DNA of 50,623 nt from assembly GCA_002633005.1 (NCBI GenBank), contig NMRA01001136.1, positions 1-50,623 of the forward strand, read 5' to 3'. Under the pieces are notes generated by a model. It saw only the letters and a list, made by a program, of their open reading frames with translations, did no database searches and was not told where the DNA came from. This document shows positions 32,264 through 44,089 of the stretch, in pieces (positions within the stretch are counted from its first letter, which is position 1; each line of letters opens with the position of its first letter). Origin of the DNA: Phoronis australis. Its lineage: Eukaryota; Phoronida; Phoronidae. The position numbers and the translations under genes are program-made.

Positions 32264-34988
32264 CTGAAGTTGACTCAGCAGGGTCCGCCGTGGGATGCTC
32301 CGGCCATAGTTACCGCAAATTCCCCAATAACGACTTCACGTTCATGCCAGAGGATAAGCCGGAAGAGGTGGATTTTCAAAACATTAGCGCCTCTTACTTC
32401 AACTTTACCTCGGCGCTTCGTGCGGAGTCTACACTCACCGCCCATATGTACATATTCAAGGAGAGTGGAACGTACACAGTCAAAGATGAAGAGTTCAGCG
32501 TGGAGCGGGGAGTTGTGAAAATGAGCATTGAAATCCAAGACTGGCAGTTCTGTGGCACTGGTGCTGGGGAAGATTCCAACATGAAAAAGGGCAATGCAGG
32601 TATGAAACTGCTGTTTCTTTCTATCGTGTCACCTTAAACCTTTGCACGTTATCAGTTTACAAGAAAATGGACTTCATAAGACCGCCACCCCAACGGACAT
32701 GACCAAACATAAGGAAAATTCTGGAACACGGCGTCGGCATGAAGGTTTTAGGGCTTACGCCGAAATTTTTCTTCGACAACGGCTATATCAGGGCTGAGTT
32801 GCATAAAGCTTCAAAACTTATCCGCTGGATAAGTTTGATTGTTGCATGACGTCAGGTTCATTGTTTAACAATAACAACGTGACGCGTGATAATGCGACGT
32901 CATTGTTGCTATACGGCGTATAACTTTTATGCAATTGAGCCCTGCTCTCTGGCGACATCACAGTTCTGTTTTTATAATTGGTGGCTTCAAACCACCAAAC
33001 ATTACTAGGGATTCGACTCAAAATTTGCCAATCATGTGACACGCTTCGAATAAACTTAGAAAATTCACACGAATAACTTTAGTCATCGAAGAGGTCAGAG
33101 ATAACCTCGCGTATGGTGATGGGACTCTTTAATCTTCTCATTCCCCAATTGACCTATCGCCAGGATTTTGAGTGACGGCTTAACTGACCATTTAGAACAC
33201 AGCATTATTGACACACCTTCGTTTCCAAGCCGCCATTTTACCCGACAAACAACACGTTGCCGGGTAAAACTTATTGTTTGTTAGTCGACATTACGCAAGA
33301 GGGCGGAGCTTGCGATAGGCCAATTCCCAAGTTGCCAGCGACACCGTGTCTTGCTTGCCTCTCGAATGTTACGTTCACTCACGCATAAAATGCTGCCCTG
33401 AATCTTCCTTTGAGGGGCAAGTTTGGTCCCAAAATGCGTTTTTCTGCCGTGAAACCGATTATGTCTCTTTAAAATTTCACTCCTTCCTGTTAAGCTGTTG
33501 AAAAAATAACAAGACCAAAGCTATACCAATTACTCGTACAAAACCAATCTCAAAGTTTACTTTTCTGCTTTGAAGAACACTCCAGAGTATTTAAGGATCG
33601 GAAAACGCTTTAGAAAAAGTCACACACTCAAAGTATTTTACTCATGGCAATCTATTACAAATTTAAAATATTTAATCCTAAGTTATTTTCCAATACCTAC
33701 TGGGTGTTGAAACCGATGCCGTGATGGCAAGGTAATTTTTAAATCTATGGGCGACATGATATTCTCCAGGTGGCGCTAATGAAAAAAGGTGTCTCTTTTT
33801 GACACCTGAATACAATGAGAGCAGAAAGCAGATTCACATTCCTTAAACCAGGTTTCTCGAGTGAATTGGAATCACTGTTTCCGTTTCATAAACAAATATT
33901 TTTCTCTGCAAATGCAAGCTAATGTGTTGTGTCTACAGAACGCAGCCCTGTTCAGCAGCACGGGGACGTTATTCGTGTAACAGGGGGCCGGCGTGATTAC
34001 CTGAATGCAAGCATTTCTTGGGGAACATCCCTTGCGAATTTCGTACTCGCATTTCGATTGTCATATTTTGTCTGAAAATGAATGCACCCTTAAATATAAT
34101 TCACAACAAATTGTCCGACTGAACGTATCTGTCATAAGATATCCTAGAATATAATGTGTGCTTGTATGACAAAGCGGTAGCGGTACATGTTTCATTTGTA
34201 CTCTTTCAGGAGCAGCGATTGTCCTGAAGGTTGTTATTAAAGGTAAGCAGGGTGGAAAACCAAGAAAAAGGAAAGATGGAGAAAAGAAAAAGAATGGAAA
34301 AAAGAAGAACAAGAAGGTTTTAGAATTTGATTTCGGGGATGATATGGACTTGGACCTCTCATCTAAGGTAAGAAATAGGGGACATATCTGTGCGTGCGTA
34401 TTGCTGTCGTCTTCGTCTAACCGTGCGTGCGGAGTTGCATTTCCCTAAAGTCTTGAAGGATCTCGCCATTTTTGGAACAGATGGTCCTTTCCATTTCTGA
34501 CACGCCAGGTTAATCCAAGTTCTTGAGCCTGCTCCGCAAGCAATAAGGATAACGAACCCGCGCCAGCCTGGCTGATCCAGGGTGAGATGCCTAAATCAAA
34601 ATTTATGTTTGGTAAAGGGTAGGTTACTCGAGGTCTAGTTACGCTGCGGAATAATTATGAGTAGATAAAATAACTTGTTTATTGTATAGATGTTTTGTTA
34701 AGTTTACTAACCCATTGACACATAACCGCAAAACTGATTCTTGGTGCTGTACTGCAGGTGGTTATCGACGGGAGGATGAAGGAAATGACTACCGGACCCT
34801 CTTTGGAAGCTCTGGGCTCCAAGTCTGTGCTAACCTTCAAGTTTCCAAAAGGCAAGAATATCGTGTACGATCCGACATTCCACGTGGCAGACCCATCCGG
34901 CTACAGCCCGGAGAATAGTGCCCCCACCCTCACGGCTTTCTCCGCCTTGTTCATGATTATGCCACTGTTGGCGACAAAACTGTTGTAG
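32264..34988 (+). CDS. Skeletal acidic-matrix (SAARP/ASOMP)-like secreted protein, 3' three exons
   Basis: Three exons with correct splice sites and matching phases: 32264-32599 (acceptor TTTACAG, donor GTATGA), 34210-34367 (acceptor CTTTCAG, donor GTAAGA) and 34758-34988 (acceptor ACTGCAG, stop TAG). Exon 1 encodes a ~112-residue module with two N-glycosylation sequons (NIS, NFT), FKESGTYTVKDEEF and IEIQDWQFCGTG. Exon 2 has AIVLKVVIKGK, then a Lys/Arg-rich stretch and an acidic DFGDDMDLDL. Exon 3 has LTFKFPKGKNIVYDPTF and ends in a hydrophobic LTAFSALFMIMPLLATKLL, which fits a membrane tail or GPI-anchor signal. The layout recalls coral skeletal aspartic-acid-rich proteins and chordate relatives; this is memory of the family, not a search. 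The 5' end is not identified, as exon 1 begins in phase 1. Confidence 0.72.
32600..34209 (+). other. Intron between exons 1 and 2
   Basis: 1610 bp, GT...AG, interrupting a codon after its first base. No other feature seen. Confidence 0.75.
34368..34757 (+). other. Intron between exons 2 and 3
   Basis: 390 bp, GTAAGA...CTGCAG, between codons (phase 0). Confidence 0.75.
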
Positions 34989-36544
34989 ACACCATTGTAA
35001 CATACTTGATATCTGGCGAACTGAATTTGTACTCATTTTTACATGTTCAACTATTGTTGCTATTTTGTGTATCGCGTGTAAACGATCAGCTGTGAAGTAT
35101 GTGGATGAGATTCATGAAGGCTTCCATTAAGAACGAGTCCCCCTATTGGGCACTTTTAGAAACAAGTTTCGGAATCCGGCCATGGGGTTCTTTGGAGATC
35201 GTTGTGCACGTCCGCTGCATGTGGAAAACCAGGGTAAGATGTCGATGATTTCTAAATTTTTTAATTTAAAAGGACGTTAATATATTTCAAGTTGAAAAAT
35301 GTCAACACACCAGACTTTCTTCATACTAACTATACTGCTGACAAGGTGAAACATTCTCGTTAGGCTTACAACATTTTGCTGAATGAGCACGTTGCGAATA
35401 ACAGTACAATTTTCCTGGGGTTCTTTTCAGATACAAATCACTTCGGTAGAATGCCCCAGATGGCTCTTTTGGAAATCTCTGGTACTAGTTTAGCATAACC
35501 CTAAATTCTAATAAAATGTAGTTTTTGATTTATCCAGGAAAGTTCATTGTACTCGAATTAAATCTGGTCTTCTGGACAATACTCACAAAGTTAAATTCCT
35601 AGAACCTCGAAGGCATCACGCCTCCTTCAAATGCTACAGAAGATTGGCGGGACCCGTCGTCTCTTCCTTTCCCACGAGATCTCCGTCCTGTTACCAACCT
35701 CACGTAAACTCTCCTCCAAAGCAGGCGACAATTCGAACCGAGCTCCACCTTGTTTGTTAGGTGAGGGATTGAGTGATTTGGTGAACAAAGTCTCCCAGTC
35801 TCCTGAACACCGCTATGAAACCATTTTTTCTGTCCACAGAGAGTTTAATGTTGTGGGCATTGCCCAACAGACCATTTTTGTAATAAAAGACGTTTTTGTG
35901 GGTTAATCTTCACACATCAAGAGCAGCAGATGGTGCTGTAAACAACAGTGGCGTTCCTAAATCATCAAACGCATCTTTCAGAAAAGTCTTACAAAATGTA
36001 CACAAAAAGAAAACAGAAATTGGAAACCTTGTTTTTTCCAGGAAATTCAGTTCATAAGATTCGGAAAAGGGAAATTTTTAAAATCGGTTTAGGAAAGCTC
36101 CAGCAAGCAAAATAATTAGCGAGAATCAGGAAAAGTATTAAAAACTCGAAGATCATTTTACAAAATCACATGTCGTGGGAAAAATGGACCATCACAGCTA
36201 CAGTGGCTAAAAATTGTAGTAAAATATTTACACTTTCTTGCTAAGGAAACTGTATTCACAGATTAAAAATCTTTGAATGCGCCCTGAGCGCATGATCGAG
36301 CGCTCCCAAAATGAAGCCTGAGATCAGTCCTTGATAAACAAGACAGTTTTAAGTCTGTTATATTCCATCTTGTAGTATATCAAGGAACTTGCAAACATAT
36401 ATGTAATAGGAATTACTTACCTCATGCGGGAACAAGACGAACGAGTATCCTGCGTGAATTGAAATAAGGTGCCTATCAAACCTTATAAAAAACAAAGTTA
36501 TCAATCTTGAGAATTCGCAAAGACTAAAAATGTCGAAGAAAATT
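34989..36544. other. Unassigned sequence downstream of the gene
   Basis: A frame at 35631-35906 has a coding-like look in its middle (SDLVNKVSQSPEHRYETIFS) but no family I can name; it may be a repeat-derived relic. Nothing else supported. Confidence 0.4.
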
Positions 36545-36706
36545 ATTTCTTGACCAAACAAATTGAAGGCCTTTGTATCTTTCTCAAAACTTGAGAATTT
36601 TGTATACTATTTTTAATTAAACGTTATTTCTTGACCAAAGAAATTGAAGGCCTTGGTATCTTTAGCAAAACTTGACAATTTAGTATCCTAATTTTAATTA
36701 AACGTT
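36545..36706 (+). repeat. Two ~81 bp tandem repeats
   Basis: ATTTCTTGACCAAA(C/G)AAATT through TTTTAATTAAACGTT occurs twice head to tail with a few substitutions. Confidence 0.75.
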
Positions 36707-37272
36707 TTTGCAAAACTGCTTGATTTTGTATTCTTGGTTGATCACGGAAATTTCGTTTTCATACTTATTTTGCGCGAGACGTCTCCTGCTGGAAAATTGT
36801 CAGCCTAGCGGCCTGATGTAAATCGCTTATAACGTCAAACTGAAAATATTTCAACGTACCCGAAAGGTGATTTTACTCTGGCTGGCGCCAGAAAGACTGG
36901 AACTGACGACAGTTTTTTTCTTCATAAAATGAAGGCCTAGGAGCCTACTCTTTATTTATATGTGGGTGTGTGTGAGTGTATACTTAAACACTGCACTATT
37001 ATAGACCCCTAAATTAGTGATATTCCATCGATTTTTGCTCAACATTTAATGTTTCCCACTTATTTTCGGATTATCAATCCAGTTTAAACATGTCCTTCAA
37101 GGAATTATCTCAGTGCATTGTAAAGATAACTGATTTTCTGAGCCCAGAATTCTTTGTAGGCCCATAAACGAAATGGACCGTACCTAGAAATGTTGTTCGA
37201 CATCATTCAAGTTAAAGAATTATTACCCCTCAATTTTCTGTGTGGAGGTTAAGTTGATTCACCAAAGAATCC
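36707..37272. other. Unassigned sequence
   Basis: No gene or repeat recognised. Confidence 0.5.
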
Positions 37273-38240
37273 GGATCCGACTACCGGTGTGCCCCCTAGT
37301 GGCAATTTTAGTTTTTTACGCTTACCTTTGTATCTTCAAAAGTCCTGAACGGATTTTCATGAAATTTTGTATATAGGCACCTATTAGTGAGATGACGCTA
37401 TCCTCCCGTTTTCAGATGGATTTGACATAGTTTGCGCCACCTAGTGGCCATTTTTAGCGTTTTCGAGTCTGTTTTTGTGCGTCCACCCCTCTATCAACCA
37501 AACCGCTCAAAGGATGATTGTGAAAATTGGCATGTATATGCTTACTATGTAGAGGACGGTTGACGATGATTTTCCGACGATTTCGACTACTGTGGCGCCT
37601 CCTAGTGGCAGTTTTGTTTTTTTGCGCCTATGGCTGTATCTCCTAAACCGTTCGCAGGATCTTTACAAATTGTGTAAGTATATTTATATGATGTTAACAA
37701 CGGAAGATGACGACTTTTGGTCGGATCCGACTACCGGTGTGCCCCCTAGTGGCAATTTTAGTTTTTTACGCTTACCTTTGTATCTTCAAAAGTATTGAAC
37801 GGATTTTCATGAAATTTGGTATGTAGGCACCTATTAGTGAGATGACGCTATCCTACTGTTTTCAGATGGATTCGACGTAGTTTGCGCCACCTAGTGGCCA
37901 TTTTTACTGTTTTCGAGTCTGTATTTTTGCGTCCACCCCTCTATCAACCAAACCGCTCAAAGGATGATTGTGAAAATTGGCGTGTATGTGCTTACTATAA
38001 GGAAGACAGCTGACAATGATTTTCAGACGATTTGGACTACTGTGGCGCCTCCTAGTGGCAGTTTTGTTTTTTTGCGCCCATGGCTGTATCTCCCAAACCG
38101 TTTGCAGGATCTTTACTAAATTTAGCAAGTGTATTTATGTGATGTTGACAACGGACGATGACGACTTTAGGATGATTCTGATTACCGGTATGCCTCTAGT
38201 GGCAATTTTAGTATTTGCCTCTAGTGGCAATTTTAGTATT
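37273..38240 (+). repeat. Satellite-like array with CTCF-core-like motif in every monomer
   Basis: A 450 bp higher-order unit (GGATCCGACTACCGGTGTG at 37273 and 37723) repeats slightly more than twice. It is built of three monomers of 145-160 bp. Each monomer centres on G(C/T)GCC(A/C/T)CCTAGTGGC: 37289, 37434, 37594, 37739, 37884, 38044, with shortened forms at 38191 and 38216. The reverse complement TGCCACTAGGGGGCAC matches the known CTCF core consensus closely. Short reading frames in it are by-products of the repeat. Confidence 0.85.
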
Positions 38241-38652
38241 TTACATTGACCTCTGTATTTTCTTCAGGTGTGTACTTTGTGTTACTTCGTGACTATGAAG
38301 GAAAAGTTCCAAGTAGAAATTTGTTTCTGGCATTCTAATGCTGTGCTAATCTCGTATGTTGGTAAATTTGTTAATAATTCTATGTTTCTGTGGTGCTTTA
38401 AGCAACTGATGTATAGGATGTGCTTGTATTATGAAGATCACTCACATTTTGCCCATAGCCTATTGAGGAGACAATGACCATGCCTTTCCATTTTGCAAAG
38501 TACAACATACTACATATGTGCCCTCTATTGGCCACTTTATGGTACCAATAAACAACCCTAGAAGGATATCGTATACGGTGCAATTGTGGGCGCATTTCAA
38601 CGCTCTGCGTTGCTCTTGTTATTTTATTGTTTCATATCCTTAATAAACCCCA

Positions 38653-38902
38653 TTGTCAAAATCCATGCATTTTAACTTGCCTCCGCCGACCTCTGCAGGT
38701 TTTCTCAGATATTGCATAATGCTTAAAAGCATGATTATGAAAATTGGCATGTATGTTCTTACTATGAAGAGGACGGTTGACGATGATTTCCTGACGACTT
38801 CGACTACTGTGCCGCCTCCTAGTGGCAGCGTTTTTGCACCTATGGCTATATCTCCTAAAACGTTTGCAGCATCTTAACTAAATTTAGTAAGTGTATTTAT
38901 AA
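38653..38902 (+). repeat. Diverged outlier of the same satellite
   Basis: Resembles the monomer containing ATTATGAAAATTGGCATGTATG, the GACGATGATTT region and GCCGCCTCCTAGTGGCAG (motif at 38810). It ends at the left end of the hAT-like element (38903). Between 38240 and 38653 only a weak motif (38516) is seen. Confidence 0.7.
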
Positions 38903-39874
38903 CAGTGGCGGATCTAGGATATCACAAGGGGGGACCAACATTTTGTCCTGCTGTAAGCATTTGCGCAAACTGAACCACGATTGTAGATGCGCATAGCACC
39001 GAATGGGGGAGGTCGGAAGGGGGGGGTTTCCCCCCTCCCGCCCAGGAACTTTTTCTGTTTTTACCTCTAAAAATGAAGCATTTTCCTTGATTCCTGAAAT
39101 ATTATCCAAGAAAAAAAGGCAAAACAAAAACACGAAGAATGTGTCAAACGGGAAAAACTGAAAAGTACCAAAGACTCGAACTCACAACCAGGCGGATAGA
39201 GCGCGCGTGCGTTACCACTACACCACCACGATCTAACTACTAATCGCGTACTAAAAGACCTACTTGTTTATGGTCCACAGCGTTTGCGCGCGAAACCTAC
39301 TTCTTTTTGTAATGCTTATTACACGTTTTATACTTTGTGCCATCAATTCTTAACAAATTTGTCGTATTTAAAATAGTCTTCAAATGCCCAAAAGATCAAA
39401 TCCGTTTTTCGTAGTGGCAATAATGACGGGATTGCTTTGGAAATCGTCTTAAGATAAGGTTTGACAAAGAGAGTATTTTGTGTTTCTGAGTGATTCACTA
39501 AGGCTTCGATTAAAATTCACATTTTACCAGCAGCTTCTGTTTTTTTGTCGTCACTCAGGTTCCATTTTCTTTAAAAAATGAAGTAAATTTTCTTCACTGC
39601 ACAGTGGAGCAGACGACGGAAACGGGATATCGCGGGAGAGTCTATACTTAGCCATAGTTCCATTACGAATGCGCCGTGTTCCGAATTTGACACTTGAAAT
39701 TGGATTTGAGCCCCCCAACACTATAACTGCACACATTTAAATCTTTTTTCATCCGTATAATTTTAATTACCGGGGTTAATTGATAAACTCACCATTTCCC
39801 TGCGCTCTCACTGTTTTATTTTTTTTGCGGCAGCCAAGGGGGGGGGGCCTGGACCCCCCCTAAATCCGCCAATG
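38903..39874. mobile_element. hAT-like MITE (~970 bp)
   Basis: The left end is CAGTGGCGGATCTAGG; the right end is CCTAAATCCGCCAATG, its near reverse complement. Both ends are followed inward by G- or C-rich stretches, common in hAT-type MITEs. An 8 bp target duplication was not clear. No transposase frame. It is inserted in the satellite outlier and carries a tRNA-like segment. Confidence 0.75.
39168..39236 (-). ncRNA. Degenerate tRNA-like segment (pol III box A/B) inside the MITE
   Basis: On the minus strand GTGTAGTGGTAACGC resembles a D-arm/box A and GAGTTCGAGTC a T-loop/box B, at tRNA-like spacing. The acceptor ends do not pair properly, so it is a tRNA-derived pseudogene or SINE head rather than a working tRNA. 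Confidence 0.4.
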
Positions 39875-40238
39875 TACCAAAAGGTATTTTAAAGGTATAC
39901 TTCTGTGGTTGAATACTCAAAATTTGTGATTTGATGTGATTAATTTTATATCTGAAAGACGATCTTCTTAATACCAGAACCATGATGGTGAACGTGTCAA
40001 CTAGTGTATTTGTCTGTCATATTGGGCTAAGATAAGACTGGAGACCAAAATACAAAGAAAACTTTTCGTGAACACCAAGTCCGTTTTCTGGTCTTGGGTA
40101 TTTAACTAAGACAGTTGAGCATACTGCACTTACACCACCTGTTGCGAATTCACAAAACTAAGCAAGGTGCTTTCAAGAATAGTATTGGTCGTGAAACTCT
40201 AAATGGGGATTTATTTACACTTTGGTTACACTTTTGTT
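39875..40238. other. Unassigned sequence
   Basis: No feature; the sequence just left of copy B, with no counterpart visible because the window starts at base 1 of copy A. Confidence 0.5.
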
Positions 40239-40694
40239 ACACTTTGGATTTCGTTTATATGAGAACACCCTGTTATGCCTTGGCTGGAAAATATTTTTTC
40301 ACATGACCAGCTAAGTCGCATGGTCTATGTGAGTTTAGGCCTTAGTCGTTTTTCAAATCGAAAACAGACGATCTTAAATTTAGGGAAATTAGATTGTAAA
40401 TAATATTAACGAAATGTGTTCCTCATCAGATCACAGTGACGCTAGTCATAATTGAGACCAAACGTCCAATCTTAAGCCTTCTCCATCATAGCAGGACTTT
40501 TAGTCCTAGCTTGACTGTAGTAGTCTTTAGGAAGTTCATCGTGAAGCCAGGCTATAACATTTTCGCCTTAAGTTAGCCCGATTTCGGTCTAAGTTAACAC
40601 TAAAAAACAGTTTCATGATGAAACGGGCCTTTTGTCTGGGAAGGATGTCGATGCCGGACAATAGCATCGCATTTGCATACAGCTAGAGGTCACT

Positions 40695-41048
40695 GTGTCA
40701 TGGTGCGTTCATTGCGATTTTGATCCCAATACACAATTTGACGAGCACAGCGACTGGTTAATTTTGCAGAAAGTGCTGGAGTACACCTTTAAACCTTTAA
40801 AATTTGACCAGTGCTCAGAAGTGCCGTGGCCAGTGAGCAAGTTAGAAATGTATGGTATGCTGATTCGTGTCTGCAACTTGATGTGCACTATTATGTGCCG
40901 ACGACTCCGAGCCTATTGGACTCGGTACCTGGGAGACTATACGGGTGTATTCAAGTTCATTATCCTTAGTGCAGATTTTACCTATTTGTGGCTGACTAAT
41001 TTTCTTAAGAATATATGGTGTGGAAACACAATTTGGAATCTAACATAA
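40695..41048 (+). CDS. Hypothetical short reading frame, copy B counterpart
   Basis: Counterpart of 451-789; 117 codons from a GTG, same stop. The middle (about residues 55-75) is read in a shifted frame relative to copy A and then returns. No family recognised. Confidence 0.15.
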   Translation: MSWCVHCDFDPNTQFDEHSDWLILQKVLEYTFKPLKFDQCSEVPWPVSKLEMYGMLIRVCNLMCTIMCRRLRAYWTRYLGDYTGVFKFIILSADFTYLWLTNFLKNIWCGNTIWNLT

Positions 41049-41303
41049 ATGCTTTATAAGTAAAGTCGTTGTAGCCGACAAGTTTTCATCGAATTTTTCT
41101 CTTGCGTGTTACTCTTATGTATGGTGGTGAACTAACAAGATACTTTGTTTTAATAAAGAGTGCTTTATACATAAAGTAAACTTGATTACTTTTCTGCTCT
41201 ACTCGTCTTCTGCGTAGATATGATTGGTCATTTCATAACTTGTTTTTAAACACCAGGGACGGTTTGCTGTCACAATTACGGGGCAATTGAGGTCAATCAA
41301 GTG

Positions 41304-41304
41304 N
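41304..41304. other. Assembly gap (single N)
   Basis: Located where copy A has the G-run and about 70 further bases. Confidence 0.9.
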
Positions 41305-42760
41305 GTGACTGTGATGCTGTTCTGGGATTAAAATTAGGATAAAAACCAATTTAGAGCGTGGATTTGAAAAAAGGGACTCAAGTTTGCAGGGAGCTTCCTT
41401 GAAGCAAGGGGTTGTTCCATCTTTTTTGGATGGGTAGTTCACTAATTCTAGCCGGGGATTCTTGGACAGGTGAATTTTAAACCCCTTAAAAGGCACAGAA
41501 CGTAAAGAACAGACCAAATTGCATTATTCAAAGTGGTTCTCTGCCACTGAAGCAGAAGTCAAACTGTAGACCAGATATTTTCACGTTTGTTCACAAAGAT
41601 TTTGAATTTCTGTTATATCAAAACATTTGCGTTTAGTTTGAAATTTCAAGAAAACAGTTTGGGAACAACTTTTCACTTCGTCGATTTTTCTTCCACTGGC
41701 ACACAGCAAAGCACTCCTTATTCGATATAGCAAGACATTGACGTAGCACATTTCCCTTACATACGGAAAATGTAACTTTTGACCTTTGATATAAACACTG
41801 GAGACTGGCATTGAGGAACCAGTCAGAGTTCTTTGATCGCATGCGCGCATATATATATTAATAGGGGTGGAGAATGGTATTGTGATGGAAAAGTTTTTAT
41901 TTCGCCTTTGGATCTGACAATTTTTTCTAGAAATTGCTGCAATATTCAAAGTGAATGACTCTCACGTTAGCATCCTCAAGAAGTAGATTCACCACGATCT
42001 GTTTAAAAGGTATTTTTACAGTTTTCGCTTCCCATACCTCTTTAAGAGCCATTCCACGAGAAAAAAAAAAGAAAAATCACTCTAAGGGTCATCTTTCAGA
42101 TTCATCTTAAACTTTGTGTATGTGGATCGTGGTGTGGCTTTGATACAAAATTCACCCGTTATTTTGCACTCTTGATTTTTACCTCTGGGCCTTCAGAAAT
42201 TGGCACGTTTTTGCATACCTAAAACAGCAATTTTCTACTCTCAAAACATATGGATTGTATGCAATAGGAAAAACACATAGCAGGATTGGAAAGTCACACA
42301 AGGACTCAAATAAAATTGATACAGACAACATCCCTGCGTCCATCATGTCACCGCCACAGGGGAGATAAGACTGGAGGCTCGTTTAGTAAAGCTGAAAGTG
42401 TGTGCCACTCCAATGCTTCTACAAGCCTGTTTGCGAGGATGTGGACACGGAAAGATATGTTGAATGGATGGATTTTAGAGGTGTGAATAAATTTAGGAAA
42501 TCTCGGCGAATAGGCTATTCATGTTTTAAAAATGACCAAATACTGCATACATTCTACACCTCTAAACGAATACTATTTTGTAACTTCATCACATTTACAA
42601 TAGCTTCAAGTAGAAAGAATTGATAAGAATCAACATTCTAGATACCATAATGCTGTCTGATATATCTGTGCACCATTTCACCCATTGAACGTTAACAACT
42701 GACTGTCATTTTTACAAAAGACGTCGCTCTAGTACACGCTATTGTTGGCTTACATAATAA

Positions 42761-42979
42761 ATGCAACTGCACTGTCTATTTTATCCTCCAGCGTTTTGGT
42801 ACACTTCTCATTTTTTTTTTGAGTTTTCACCAAAATTAATCCTTGAGTTCTTCAAACATATGACCCGTTTCGTCAACTTGGGAGGTGGCAACGGTGGGCC
42901 TACTACTGCCCGTTATATTCACTGCGAAGTGTTAGCAGGTGTTAAACTGACGGAGCTTAGAAAAACACGTCCGCCATAG
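42761..42979 (+). CDS. Hypothetical 72-codon frame, copy B counterpart
   Basis: Same length as 2537-2755, with a few amino acid changes near both ends and in the middle. No domain recognised. Confidence 0.2.
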   Translation: MQLHCLFYPPAFWYTSHFFFEFSPKLILEFFKHMTRFVNLGGGNGGPTTARYIHCEVLAGVKLTELRKTRPP

Positions 42980-44089
42980 GTTTTTATGAACATAACATTG
43001 AGACATTAAACAAACGTTTTAGATTGTAAAAGGCATATTCGGTGTCCAATTTTCAAAATTTAAATGCCTAATCACGTGCTTTCCATGAACTATTCATATG
43101 TGCTATTTACAAATTTTCAAAATGATGATTTAAAAATACTATTGTCACCCTTAATGTGTTTACGATGGTCTCATTATGTAGAGAAGGATAACATCACCAG
43201 TCTGAGACGATTTAATTAACCACAGCAGCAAGGTGTCTTTGATCAGAACCTACAAATTCTGTTGTGCGCACACCGGTCGAGATGCCCAATCTCAACTGGT
43301 TAGGGTGTCATTTCATGTTCCAATCAAACGCCAGGCCTTTGTTTCAATTATTTTGACTGGGTAATCACCTCAGTAAATGCACTGATTACCAAGTGGAACC
43401 AGTCTGAAATAATAATAATAAGTTATAATGCAAAGCAGATAATATATACAATTAAATTGGTAAGAGTATTACAATATATAAAGTACTACATATCAATTAT
43501 ATGAATAAATATGTTATTTCATCCACGGGTTTGTGCACCAGGCTTTATAACAGTAAGTAGTTTATTGAAAGATACCAACGTCTTTCAGTACAGCTTGTGA
43601 AACACACGAGCAAATTTATATGTATTTGTCAAACTTCATAATTGAAATACATAGGTACATGAACTCAAGTGGGAGCATGTGAACTACATTGTAAGCATGC
43701 TCATTCGATACAATTGCGGACTTGCAATCGAATCGATTTAGCGATTGCGTATGTCCGGCTGTTGATCAGCACCAAGCCTACAGGGATTCATAGGTGAAAC
43801 GGTCATGGCTGGTTGACATGGAAACGTCTGCCGGTGTGATCACAGAACGTGCCATGCCTTTAAATGTTACTGCAACATTTTTTAGAAAAAAACACCCCTA
43901 ACCTGCTAGACATAGTATTTCACGGGTAGCGCACTCCACCCCCACACGCCCAAGTGGCCACCACCCTCCGTTACGACGGAAGAAACGTATATTTTTATGA
44001 CGGCAAAGAAACGTAACAAACGCATAAAAGAAGAGATAAGCAGTTTCCAGTCGTTAAAAATACTTGATTGATGTTCGTGATGGTGAATT

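Noticed and set aside
34061-34312. Minus-strand frame with many Phe/Pro residues
   Set aside because: It is the antisense of the Lys-rich exon 2, whose splice sites and frame are clearly on the plus strand.
37592-37798. Short frames in the 450 bp satellite
   Set aside because: They exist only because the repeat lacks stops in one frame; not conserved as protein between units.
39168-39236. A functional tRNA gene
   Set aside because: Box A and B resemble a tRNA, but the acceptor stem does not pair and the segment is inside a MITE.
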